From Streptomyces buecherae (lineage in GTDB: Bacteria > Actinomycetota > Actinomycetes > Streptomycetales > Streptomycetaceae), in assembly GCF_014295035.1 (NCBI RefSeq), contig NZ_CP060404.1:2816501-2880500 (forward strand): DNA of 64,000 nt. Reading direction: 5' to 3'. This document shows, piece after piece, positions 36,773 to 44,217 of this stretch. Position numbers and translations under genes: made by a program. The first letter of the stretch is position 1. Every line of letters begins with the position of its first letter. The notes under the pieces are model-generated. The model was not told where the DNA came from. It did no database searches and was given only the letters and a program-made list of their open reading frames with translations.

Positions 36773-36970
36773 CTACCACCAAGCCGAGTCGAGTCGCCCC
36801 TCGATGGCTCTGATGTTCTCGCGGGCACATGCTTCGCAGAAGTAATGGCGCACGCCGTTCTCGACGGAGCAACTCCAGGTCATGGGCGTGCCGGAAGCGA
36901 CGGCGCCGCAGTGGGCGCAGCGGACGGATTCGCCGTCGGGAGGCATCGGTTCACGTGACGTCTGGTCCAC
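36773..36970 (-). CDS. Small zinc-ribbon-like protein
   Basis: 65 residues with two CxxC knuckles (VRCAHCGA at ~18-21 and YFCEACAREN at ~45-48), plus a cysteine in WSCSV and a histidine in VRHYF. This is a probable zinc-binding fold. GTG 36970 start. Function unknown; it stands alone between the ABC1 kinase gene and the wblC operon terminator. Confidence 0.72.
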   Translation of the reverse strand: MDQTSREPMPPDGESVRCAHCGAVASGTPMTWSCSVENGVRHYFCEACARENIRAIEGRLDSAWW

Positions 36971-37043
36971 TCGCTGACGATAACTCCGCCCGTGGCGAGT
37001 GGCGGGACCAACGCGCCCCCTGATGAGCCGAGTGGGAAACGCG

Positions 37044-37075
37044 CTGGGGGCGGGTCCTCTCGGACCCGCCCCCAG
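37044..37075 (-). terminator. Hairpin downstream of the wblC operon
   Basis: Perfect 14-bp stem (CTGGGGGCGGGTCC at 37044-37057 with its complement at 37062-37075) and 4-base loop. It lies ~140 bases after the last gene of the wblC unit and ~75 before the small zinc-ribbon gene on the same strand, so it should separate the two. Confidence 0.8.
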
Positions 37076-37214
37076 AAAGTCGGCACTATTCGTTGTTGTT
37101 GCGGGTGGGCGATCGCTCGTCCTCGGTCGTGGTGCGGCATCGGAGGGTCCTCCCCCCGGCCGAGGCCACGGTCGATCGCCGCGGGCTACCGGCCGTTCAC
37201 CGGCCGACAGCCCT

Positions 37215-37535
37215 TCAGTTCATGACCGCCATGGCCAGGGCACGGCGGGCGCGCAGCGACGCGCGCTCGGCCCGACGCTGCATGCGGCGGGCGGTGGCAA
37301 GGCGCACGGCCCTGCGTTCGGACTCGGCCTCGTGCAGGCGCTCGTGCATATGGGCACGAGCCAAGGCTTCTGGGATGAGTTGCATTTCGCGGGTCCTGTT
37401 CTGTCGCGCCTCGGGCGCGTCGGTGGTGTGGCGTGGGGGGTGAACCAGGGTGGGTTCGTCGGTGGTTGGCATCGTCGGGTCCTGCTTCTTGGGGTCGTGC
37501 GTCGCGGGGCGGTCGATGGTTCCCGGGGTGTTCAT
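37215..37535 (-). CDS. Small basic protein translationally coupled to wblC
   Basis: 106 residues. Its ATG (37535-37533) overlaps the wblC stop (ATGA), so ribosomes finishing wblC can start it. The N-terminal half is Pro/Thr-rich; the C-terminal half (~50-106) is a predicted highly basic helix (ARAHMHERLHEAESERRAV, RRMQRRAERASLRARRALA), suggesting nucleic-acid or ribosome binding. No known domain. Coupling implies that it is made whenever WblC is made, under translation-inhibitor stress. Confidence 0.75.
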   Translation of the reverse strand: MNTPGTIDRPATHDPKKQDPTMPTTDEPTLVHPPRHTTDAPEARQNRTREMQLIPEALARAHMHERLHEAESERRAVRLATARRMQRRAERASLRARRALAMAVMN

Positions 37536-37900
37536 GCGACGACCGGGTTCTTGCGCGGGCGGCCACGGGGCCGCTTCCGAGCTACGACAACGCCCTGCAC
37601 GAAGAGTTCGCCGCCCCAGACGCCCCAGGGCTCGCGCCGGTCCTTCGCCCCGGCGAGGCACGCCTCGCGCAGCGGGCAGGTCTGGCACAGCGACTTGGCG
37701 TACTCGACGTCGGCGGGCGACTCGGCGAAGAAGACCTCCGGGTCGTACGAACGACAGGGCACGGCTTCGCCGAGGCTCTCGATGGCGTCATCCAACTCGG
37801 TCAGAGCGGTGAGCGGGGCCGGGGTCAAGGAGTCCTCCGAGGGGTCTGGCGGGGGGATCAGGTCGGTCGCGACGGACGGGGTGTGCGCCTTGAGTTGCAC
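37532..37900 (-). CDS. wblC: WhiB7-type transcription factor WblC
   Basis: 122 residues from GTG 37900 (starting with VQLKAHTPSV); the frame extends to 37978, but the shorter form fits the family. Four iron-sulfur cysteines: one in VPCRSYDPEVFF, three in SLCQTCPLREAC (CxxC-x5-C). Then the sigma-A contact turn EPWGVWGGE and a C-terminal AT-hook RGRPRKN. WhiB7 proteins bind the primary sigma factor and an AT-rich element to activate antibiotic-resistance genes. An attenuator, leader ORF and AT-box promoter precede it, and a coupled small gene follows. In S. coelicolor WblC is reported to raise sigR transcription under antibiotics. Confidence 0.95.
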   Translation of the reverse strand: MQLKAHTPSVATDLIPPPDPSEDSLTPAPLTALTELDDAIESLGEAVPCRSYDPEVFFAESPADVEYAKSLCQTCPLREACLAGAKDRREPWGVWGGELFVQGVVVARKRPRGRPRKNPVVA

Positions 37901-37981
37901 GGTGGTGACTTCCTCGTCTGTGTTGGCCCGGCTGGTGGCCGGGCTCTGCGTCTCCCCCCTGGGCGGCCAGGAGGGCAAATC

Positions 37982-38018
37982 AAAAGGGCCGCGAAACCCG
38001 GTGTGGGTTTCGCGGCCC
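37982..38018 (-). terminator. Attenuator (intrinsic terminator) in wblC leader
   Basis: Perfect 14-bp GC-rich stem (GGGCCGCGAAACCC and its complement) with a 5-base loop, followed on the minus strand by TTTTG. It stands between the leader ORF stop and the wblC start, so it would stop transcription before wblC unless translation or RNA folding prevents it. This matches the known whiB7 control scheme. Confidence 0.9.
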
Positions 38019-38030
38019 TGGAAGGTGCCG

Positions 38031-38049
38031 ACCTGATCGCCGATCAGGT
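38031..38049 (-). promoter_or_regulatory. Hairpin overlapping the leader ORF stop codon
   Basis: 8-bp stem (ACCTGATC / GATCAGGT) with a 3-base loop. The TGA stop of the leader ORF lies inside the stem, 26 bases before the attenuator. A ribosome at the stop would melt it, so it may be part of the switch between terminating and reading-through structures. The alternative pairing itself was not identified. Confidence 0.55.
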
Positions 38050-38376
38050 TGGATCACTCCAGGGTTCAAGCCCGCGAGAGGCCCACATCTGGTGGTGCTT
38101 CGTCTGGTTTTCGGCACCATTAGCCGCTGCCATGGCGTAGGTCTCGGCCTGCGCCACTGCTGCCACTGCGGGTGCCTGGATCGGTCGCTCGATACCGAGC
38201 TCCCGAACTGGGAGGGTCGCCAGGGAGTCCATGCGCACGGCGGAGGTGCCAAAGCTGGCCAGGCCGAGGCTGGGCACGCCGACGGACACACCGGTGCCCT
38301 GCAGGGAGAAGCCGAGCGGGCAGGCGGCGACGACCGAGCGATCGGTCAATTTGGTGGTGGCAATCGAAGTGATCAT
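38044..38376 (-). CDS. 110-codon leader ORF upstream of wblC
   Basis: Starts ATG 38376 with GAGGAGG ten bases upstream and ends inside the hairpin before the attenuator. The peptide (begins MITSIATTKLTDRSVVAAC) has no known domain, signal or membrane segment. Its middle is Leu/Gly/Ser/Val-rich and its end carries NQTKHHQMWASRG. The position between promoter and attenuator says it is the upstream ORF whose translation is sensed. It is longer than a typical leader peptide; it may also act as a protein. Confidence 0.7.
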   Translation of the reverse strand: MITSIATTKLTDRSVVAACPLGFSLQGTGVSVGVPSLGLASFGTSAVRMDSLATLPVRELGIERPIQAPAVAAVAQAETYAMAAANGAENQTKHHQMWASRGLEPWSDPT

Positions 38377-38490
38377 TTGGTCTTCGCCTCCTCTCGGCGT
38401 CTCGGGGCTTGTCCGGCAGGACCAGCCCAGGAAGGTCAGTACAACACGAATCCATCGGATCTCGGAAGGCCCGCTGTCTCCGTGTTCGGA

Positions 38491-38530
38491 AGGCTATGGG
38501 TACGCCCTCCGCACGCGCAAACTATTTTTT
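38491..38530 (-). promoter_or_regulatory. Autoregulated wblC promoter with AT-rich box
   Basis: On the minus strand AAAAAATAGT (38530-38521) lies directly before TTGCGC (-35, 38520-38515), an 18-base spacer and TAGCCT (-10, 38496-38491). WhiB7/WblC activate promoters where an AT-rich stretch sits immediately upstream of the -35. The AT box coincides with the lysine codons and stop of uvrD2. The start of transcription should be near 38484, giving a leader of ~580 bases. Confidence 0.75.
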
Positions 38531-40753
38531 CGACGAGTTTTTCTCGGGCTCGTCCCGGCCCACGAGATCCTCTCCGGCGCAGAGTGCGAGCACGTCAGAG
38601 CCGTACTTGCGGAGCTTACGCGCCACGACTCCGGGGATGGCGGAGAGCTGGGCCTCGGAGTCGGGGACCGCCTCGGCGATGGCGAGCAGGGTCTTGTCGG
38701 TGAAGACGCAGAACGCGGGCTGGCCCAGTTGGGCCGCCTGCTCCGCCCGCCATTCGATGAGCCGGTCGTAGAGCCCCTCGTCAAGCTCGGAGGGGCAGTC
38801 CTCGCACCGCATCAGCTTCATCTCTCCCGGGTCCGTCAGTGACCGACCGCACACCCGGCAGCGCACCGGGCCACGCGGCCGGCGGCGCGGGCTGGCGCCC
38901 CGCTCCACGCTGCCGGCGGCAGCGGAGCCCGGGGCCGCCGAGCGGCGCGGGGCGGCGCTGCCGGAGCCGGGGCGCAGGCCGTCCAGGAAGCGGCTGGGCC
39001 GGCGGGACGGGCGGCCCCCGGGCGAGCGGGACAGCGCCCAGGAGAGCGTGAGGTGGCGGCGGGCCCGGGTGACGCCCACGTACAGCAGGCGGCGCTCCTC
39101 CTCGATCTGCTCGTCGCTCCGGGCGTGGTTGATCGGCATCATGCCCTCGGTGAGCCCGACCAGGAACACCGCGTCCCACTCCAGGCCCTTGGCGGCGTGC
39201 AGTGAGGCCAAGGTCACGCCCTCGACGGTGGGGGCGTGCTGGGCGGCGGCCCGCTCGTCCAGCTCGACCACGAAGTCGCGCAGGGTCGCCTGGGGCCGGG
39301 CCCGTACGAACTCCTCCGCGAGCCGCACCAGGGCCGCCAGCGACTCCCAGCGGTCCCGGACCGCGCCCGAGCCCGCCGGGGGCTGTGGCGCCCAGCCTCG
39401 GGTGCCCAGCACGGCGCGCACCTGGGAGGCTATGTCGGCGTCCTCCAGGCCCGGCGCGGCGCCCCCCGCGCGGGCCGCGCCCCGCAGCAGCAGCCCCGCC
39501 TCGCGCACCTCTGCGCGCTCGAAGAACCGCTCGGCGCCGCGCAACTGGTAGGCGATGCCCTGGTCGGCGAGCGCCTGCTCGTAGACCTCGGACTGGGCGT
39601 TGATGCGGTAGAGCACGGCGATCTCGCTGGCGGGGACGCCCGCGTCGAGGAGTTCGCTGATGCGGCGGGCGGTGCCCTCGGCCTCGGCGGGCTCGTCCGC
39701 GTACTCCGCGTAGCCCGGCTCGGGGCCCGGGTCGCGCTGGGAGATCAACTCCAGGCGGTGCTCGGCGGCGCGCCCGCGCGCGCTGGCGAGCAGGCCGTTG
39801 GCCAGGTGGACGACCTGGGGCGTGGAGCGGTAGTCGCGGACCAGCTTGACGACGGTGGCCGTCGGATGGCGGGTGCGGAAGTGGAGCAGGTGGTCGGGGG
39901 TGGCGCCGGTGAAGGAGTAGATCGTCTGGCTGGCGTCACCGACGACGCACAGGCTGTCCCGGTCGCCGAGCCACAGGTCGAGCAGGCGCTGCTGGAGCGG
40001 GCTCACGTCCTGGTACTCGTCCACCACGAAGTGTTGGTACTGGCCGCGCACCTGATCGGCGATGTCGTGCCGGTCCTGGAGGACGCCGACGGTGAGCAGC
40101 AGCACGTCCTCGAAGTCGATCACTCCGCGGTCCCGCTTGAGCTGCTCGTACATCGCGTAGATCCGGCTGGTCTCGGCCGGGTCGCGGGGGGCCTCGCGCG
40201 GGGACTTGGCGATGGCGGCCGGATACTCCTCGGGGACGGTCTGGGTGACCTTGGACCACTCGATCTCGCTGGTGACGTCCCGCAGCTCGTTGCGGTCGAG
40301 GCGGATGGAGCAGCGCGCGCCGGCCTCGGCAACGAGCTGGGCCTTGCGCTCCACCAGCCGGGGCATCTCGCCGCCGATCGCCTTCGGCCAGAAGTAGTGG
40401 AGCTGGCGCAGCGCCGCCGAGTGGAACGTGCGCGCCTGCACGCCGCCCGCGCCGAGCTGGCGCAGCCGGCCGCGCATCTCGCCCGCCGCGCGGTTGGTGA
40501 AGGTCACGGCGAGGACGCTGGCGGGCTGGAGGATGCCCGCACGCACCCCGTACGCGATCCGGTGGGTGATCGCGCGGGTCTTGCCCGTGCCCGCGCCCGC
40601 GAGGACGCACACCGGGCCGTGCAGGGCCATGGCGACCTCGCGCTGCTCGGCGTCGAGGCCGTCGAGCACCGCGTCGGCGGAGTCCGGGGCGCTCGGGAAG
40701 AGCGCGGTGGGCTGTCCGCCGCCGGAGGCGAGGGGTGCGTTGCTTGCTGTCAC
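38522..40753 (-). CDS. uvrD2: UvrD2-type SF1 DNA helicase with HRDC domain
   Basis: 743 residues from GTG 40753. Helicase motifs: Walker A AGAGTGKTRAI (~50), TFTNRAAGEM, Walker B VVDEYQDVSP (~285), GDASQTIYSF, and VGVTRARRHL in motif VI. A four-cysteine knuckle CRVCG/CEDC (~610-640) is followed by an HRDC domain near the end. Unwinds DNA in repair. Sits between wblC and mrx1 exactly as Rv3198c does in M. tuberculosis. Its 3' end contains the AT box of the wblC promoter. Confidence 0.94.
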   Translation of the reverse strand: MTASNAPLASGGGQPTALFPSAPDSADAVLDGLDAEQREVAMALHGPVCVLAGAGTGKTRAITHRIAYGVRAGILQPASVLAVTFTNRAAGEMRGRLRQLGAGGVQARTFHSAALRQLHYFWPKAIGGEMPRLVERKAQLVAEAGARCSIRLDRNELRDVTSEIEWSKVTQTVPEEYPAAIAKSPREAPRDPAETSRIYAMYEQLKRDRGVIDFEDVLLLTVGVLQDRHDIADQVRGQYQHFVVDEYQDVSPLQQRLLDLWLGDRDSLCVVGDASQTIYSFTGATPDHLLHFRTRHPTATVVKLVRDYRSTPQVVHLANGLLASARGRAAEHRLELISQRDPGPEPGYAEYADEPAEAEGTARRISELLDAGVPASEIAVLYRINAQSEVYEQALADQGIAYQLRGAERFFERAEVREAGLLLRGAARAGGAAPGLEDADIASQVRAVLGTRGWAPQPPAGSGAVRDRWESLAALVRLAEEFVRARPQATLRDFVVELDERAAAQHAPTVEGVTLASLHAAKGLEWDAVFLVGLTEGMMPINHARSDEQIEEERRLLYVGVTRARRHLTLSWALSRSPGGRPSRRPSRFLDGLRPGSGSAAPRRSAAPGSAAAGSVERGASPRRRPRGPVRCRVCGRSLTDPGEMKLMRCEDCPSELDEGLYDRLIEWRAEQAAQLGQPAFCVFTDKTLLAIAEAVPDSEAQLSAIPGVVARKLRKYGSDVLALCAGEDLVGRDEPEKNSSKK

Positions 40754-41008
40754 CCCGCCATGCTGCCAGGTGTGGGGACGGGGTCGTCCCGGTTGTCCAC
40801 AGCCCGAGGGTTGCGGTCGTATGAACCGATGATGGCGGCACGGGCACCGCGAGGCGGTCGGTGGGCGGGCCGTGCCGGTCGGTGCGCGCCCGAGTTCCCC
40901 CGAGTTTCCCCGGTTCCCACACAGCCCCACCAGCGGCGGGCAGGCGTTGTCGGCGGCCGGGGCGGCGGCGGGGCGAGGCGACGGTAGGGCGAGGCGGGTT
41001 GGACGGGT

Positions 41009-41035
41009 GGGAATGGCGGAGGGTGAGTGCGCGTT
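41009..41035 (+). promoter_or_regulatory. SigR-dependent promoter of mrx1
   Basis: GGGAAT (41009-41014), exactly 18 bases, GTT (41033-41035): the same perfect sigma-R consensus as the sigR promoter. Transcription would start near 41042 and the mrx1 ATG is ~40 bases later. Confidence 0.88.
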
Positions 41036-41082
41036 GTACGACCGTAATCACGCGACGCCAAGCCGAAGGAGCGCGAGGACCG

Positions 41083-41325
41083 ATGTCGGGCACCGTGACG
41101 ATGTACAGCACCTCCTGGTGCGGCTACTGCCGCCGTTTGAAGGGCCAGATGGACCGCGAGGGAATTGCGTACACCGAGATCAACATCGAGCAAGACCCGG
41201 AGTCGGCGAAGTTCGTCGAGCAGGTGAACAACGGCAACCAGCTCGTTCCGACCGTGCTGTTCCCGGACGGCTCGGCCCTCGCCAACCCGTCGTTGGCGCA
41301 GGTGAAGCAGAAGATCGGCGCCTGA
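41083..41325 (+). CDS. mrx1: Mycoredoxin (glutaredoxin-like, CGYC)
   Basis: 80 residues. The active site CGYC (residues 13-16, in YSTSWCGYCRRLK) and the cis-proline segment NQLVPTVLFPDG identify mycoredoxin, which uses mycothiol to reduce mixed disulfides. Preceded by a consensus sigma-R promoter, so induced by thiol stress. Start ATG 41083. nudC is convergent, separated by a hairpin. Confidence 0.95.
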   Translation: MSGTVTMYSTSWCGYCRRLKGQMDREGIAYTEINIEQDPESAKFVEQVNNGNQLVPTVLFPDGSALANPSLAQVKQKIGA

Positions 41326-41376
41326 TAGCGCGCTCGTAGCCGGCCCGGTTCGACGGAGTGCCGGCGCGCGTGCCCG

Positions 41377-41413
41377 GATCGCCGGGGTGCCCCAGGAGGG
41401 TGCCCCGGCGATC
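41377..41413. terminator. Bidirectional hairpin between mrx1 and nudC
   Basis: 11-bp perfect arms (GATCGCCGGGG / CCCCGGCGATC) around a 15-base loop that can extend pairing (TGCC/GGTG). Between the ends of two convergent genes. Confidence 0.7.
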
Positions 41414-41459
41414 TGCGTTCAGCGCGGCGGAAGAGGCCCGGGCCGGCCGGAGCGGCCGG

Positions 41460-42392
41460 TCAGGGGGTGAGCGGCTTGCCGTACCAGAGTTCGATCAGGC
41501 GGCCGGCGATGGAGATGCCGTACGGCGGGAGCATCTCGCCCGACTCGTAGGCCGCGCGCAGCTCGTCGCGGGAGAACCAGCGGGCCTCGTGGATCTCCTC
41601 GCCGTCCACCTGGATCTGTGAGGTGGTGGCGCGGGCCATGAAGCCGAGCATCAGGCTGGACGGGAAGGGCCAGGGCTGGCTGCCGACGTACTCGACGTCG
41701 CCGACCGTGACGCCGACCTCCTCCGCCACCTCGCGGACGACGGCCTGCTCGATGGACTCGCCCGGTTCGACGAAGCCGGCCAGCGTGGAGAAGCGGCCCT
41801 CGGGCCAGTGCACCTGGCGGCCGAGGAGCGCGCGGTCCTGGTCGTCGGTGACCAGCATGATCACCGCGGGGTCGGTGCGCGGGTAGTGCTCGGCGCCGCA
41901 GGCCGGGCAGCGGCGGATGTGGCCGGCCGCGGCGATGACGGTCCGCTCGCCGCAGCGCGAACAGAAGCGGTGCAGCCGCTGCCAGTTCTCCAGCGCGACG
42001 GCGTGCACCAGCAGGCCCGCGTCCCGTTCGGAGAGGAGCGCGCCCGCCTCGCGCAGCCCGGCCGGGCGCGCCGACTGGTCGATGCGGCCGGGCAGGGCGT
42101 CCTTCTGGAGCGCGAAGTAGCGCACGCCGTCGGCGTCGGTGCCCAGGAAGTAGCGGTGGGTCTCGGTGACGGGGGCCTCGAAGGCCGGGGTCATCACCAG
42201 TTCCGTGCGGCCGTCGGGGGTGTCGTCCACCAGGGCCTGGCCGCCGGAGACCACGAAGACGCGGGTGGTGGGGTGGCTCCAGGCGGCGGCCAGCCACGCC
42301 TCGTCCAGCCGGTGGTGGGCCGCGCGGTCCACGCCGCTCGGGGTCGTGAGCGGGATCGAGTGGCCGTTGGGTCGTTCGGTCCAGGTGGTCAC
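41460..42392 (-). CDS. nudC: NADH pyrophosphatase NudC
   Basis: 310 residues. Zinc ribbon CSRCGE / CPACGA (~143-170), Nudix box GFVEPGESIEQAVVREVAEE (~215-235), and SQPWPFPSSLM, the NADH-specific signature (SQPWPFPxS). Cleaves NADH to NMNH and AMP, and in studied members removes NAD caps from RNA. GTG 42392 start. A sigma-R-like sequence lies upstream at 42417. Conserved next to mrx1 and uvrD2 in actinobacteria. Confidence 0.94.
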   Translation of the reverse strand: MTTWTERPNGHSIPLTTPSGVDRAAHHRLDEAWLAAAWSHPTTRVFVVSGGQALVDDTPDGRTELVMTPAFEAPVTETHRYFLGTDADGVRYFALQKDALPGRIDQSARPAGLREAGALLSERDAGLLVHAVALENWQRLHRFCSRCGERTVIAAAGHIRRCPACGAEHYPRTDPAVIMLVTDDQDRALLGRQVHWPEGRFSTLAGFVEPGESIEQAVVREVAEEVGVTVGDVEYVGSQPWPFPSSLMLGFMARATTSQIQVDGEEIHEARWFSRDELRAAYESGEMLPPYGISIAGRLIELWYGKPLTP

Positions 42393-42416
42393 GTTACTTC
42401 CAACTCCCCCTATGTG

Positions 42417-42443
42417 AACGGTTCATGGCTGTGCTCTCTTCCC
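42417..42443 (-). promoter_or_regulatory. Possible SigR-type promoter upstream of nudC
   Basis: GGGAAG (42443-42438), 18 bases, GTT (42419-42417), ~25 bases before the nudC start. It differs from the consensus GGGAAT in the last base of the -35, and the resulting leader would be about 20 bases. Tentative. Confidence 0.35.
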
Positions 42444-42645
42444 GGCTCGGCGAAACGTTCTGGCGCGGCGAGCGCGCGCGACCCGGACCGCCCCGGCCCC
42501 GGCCCACATCGGCCCCGCGCCCGGCCCTGGCCGGGTCCCGGTCCCGCCCGGTCGCGCGGCCCGCGCGCGTGCCGTGGCCCCGCGCGCCGGACGGCGTCCC
42601 CGGCCCCGCCGGGCCCCGCGCCCCGTGCGACCGGGCGCCGGCCCG

Positions 42646-44055
42646 CTACCCGGCCACCGGCACCTTCCAGTGTTCGGCGAGGTCGGCCCAGAGGTACGCG
42701 GCGCTCTCGACGCCCTTCATCAGGAGGTCGAGCTCGACCTTCTCGTTCGGGGCGTGCCAGCCGTCGGACGGCACCGAGATGCCCAGGAACAGCACGGGCG
42801 CGCCCAGCACGTCGCGCAGGTCGGCCGCCGGGCCCGAGCCGCCCTCGCGGGTGAAGCGCACGGGCTTGTCGAAGGCGCGGCCCATGGCCCGTACGACCGA
42901 GCGCAGCGCCGGGTGGTCGAGCGGGGTCAGGCAGGGGCGGGTCGCGCCCCAGAAGGTGATCTCGTGCCGGATGCCGGCGGGCAGCCGCTCGGCCACCCAC
43001 TCCCGCACCGCCTGCTGGATCTTCTCCGCGTCCTGCCCCTCCACCAACCGGAAGGACAGCTTGAGCTGGGCGCTGGCGGGGACGATGGTCTTGCCGCCAG
43101 GACCCTGGTAGCCGCCGCCGATGCCGTTGACCTCGGCGGTCGGCCGGGCCCAGACGCGCTCCAGGGTGGTGAAACCGGCCTCGCCGAAGGTGGCGTGCGA
43201 GTGCGCCGTGCGCAGCCACCGCGCCTCGTCGAACGGCAGCTCGGCGAAGAGTTCGCGCTCGCGGTCGGTCAGCTCCACCACCCCGTCGTAGAAGCCGGGG
43301 ATCGCCACCCGCAGGTCCGCGTCGTGCAGCCCCGCGGCGAGCCGGGCGGCCTCCATGGCCGGGTTGGGCACGGCGCCGCCGAAGGAACCGGAGTGGATGT
43401 CCTGGTCAGGCCCGTACAGATCGATCTGGCAGTCGGCCAGGCCGCGCATCCCGGTGCAGACCGTCGGGGTGTCGGCGGACCACATGCCGGTGTCGGAGAC
43501 GATCACCGCGTCGCAGCGCAGCCGGTCGGCGCGGGAGCGGACGAGGTCGGGGAAGTTCGGCGACCCGGACTCCTCCTCGCCCTCGATGAGCAGCTTGAGG
43601 TTGACGGCGGGCGCGGTGCGGCCGGTCGCGGCGAGGTGCGCGCGGACGCCGAGTGTGTGGAAGAGCACCTGGCCCTTGTCGTCGGCCGCGCCCCGCGCGT
43701 ACAGCTTGCCGTCGTGGACCCGCGGCTCGAACGGCTCGCTGTGCCAGCCGTCCTCCAGCGCGGCGGGCTGGACGTCGTGGTGGCCGTAGACCAGCACGGT
43801 GGGCGCCTCGGGGTCCCCGGACGGCCACTCGGCGAAGACGGCGGGAGCGCCCGCGGTCTCCCAGACCTCCGCCGTCACGAAACCCGTGGCCAGCAGCTTG
43901 TCCACCAGCCACTGGGCGCTGCGCCGGACGTCGCCGGCGCGGCCGGGGTCGGCCGATACGGAGGGGATGCGCAGCCATGCGGCGAGGTCGTCGAGGAACG
44001 CGGCACGGTGGGCTTCGACGTAGGCGCGGACAGCGTCGTCCGGGGTGGTGCTCAT
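42646..44055 (-). CDS. M20-family dipeptidase
   Basis: 469 residues. Metal ligands: YGHHDVQPA (~87), GAADDKGQ (aspartate, ~120), LIEGEEESGS (catalytic Glu pair, ~155), VSDTGMW, and a late histidine in SDGWHAPNEK. Cleaves dipeptides, probably in the cytoplasm. ATG 44055 (MSTTPDDAVRAYV) is preferred; upstream extension is unlike the family. nudC follows on the same strand after ~250 bases. Confidence 0.93.
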   Translation of the reverse strand: MSTTPDDAVRAYVEAHRAAFLDDLAAWLRIPSVSADPGRAGDVRRSAQWLVDKLLATGFVTAEVWETAGAPAVFAEWPSGDPEAPTVLVYGHHDVQPAALEDGWHSEPFEPRVHDGKLYARGAADDKGQVLFHTLGVRAHLAATGRTAPAVNLKLLIEGEEESGSPNFPDLVRSRADRLRCDAVIVSDTGMWSADTPTVCTGMRGLADCQIDLYGPDQDIHSGSFGGAVPNPAMEAARLAAGLHDADLRVAIPGFYDGVVELTDRERELFAELPFDEARWLRTAHSHATFGEAGFTTLERVWARPTAEVNGIGGGYQGPGGKTIVPASAQLKLSFRLVEGQDAEKIQQAVREWVAERLPAGIRHEITFWGATRPCLTPLDHPALRSVVRAMGRAFDKPVRFTREGGSGPAADLRDVLGAPVLFLGISVPSDGWHAPNEKVELDLLMKGVESAAYLWADLAEHWKVPVAG

Positions 44056-44217
44056 GATGACGAGCCTATCCGCCCCGGACGACCCGTCTCGCCACGGTTC
44101 CGGGCCTCCGAGCGCGGCCTTGCTCACCCTCCGCGCCCGCCCGTTTCCGCCCCGTTTCGTACCCCGGTCGCCCGCTCCCGGCGGCCGGTGGCTCCGCGCG
44201 CCGGCCGTGACCGGCGG

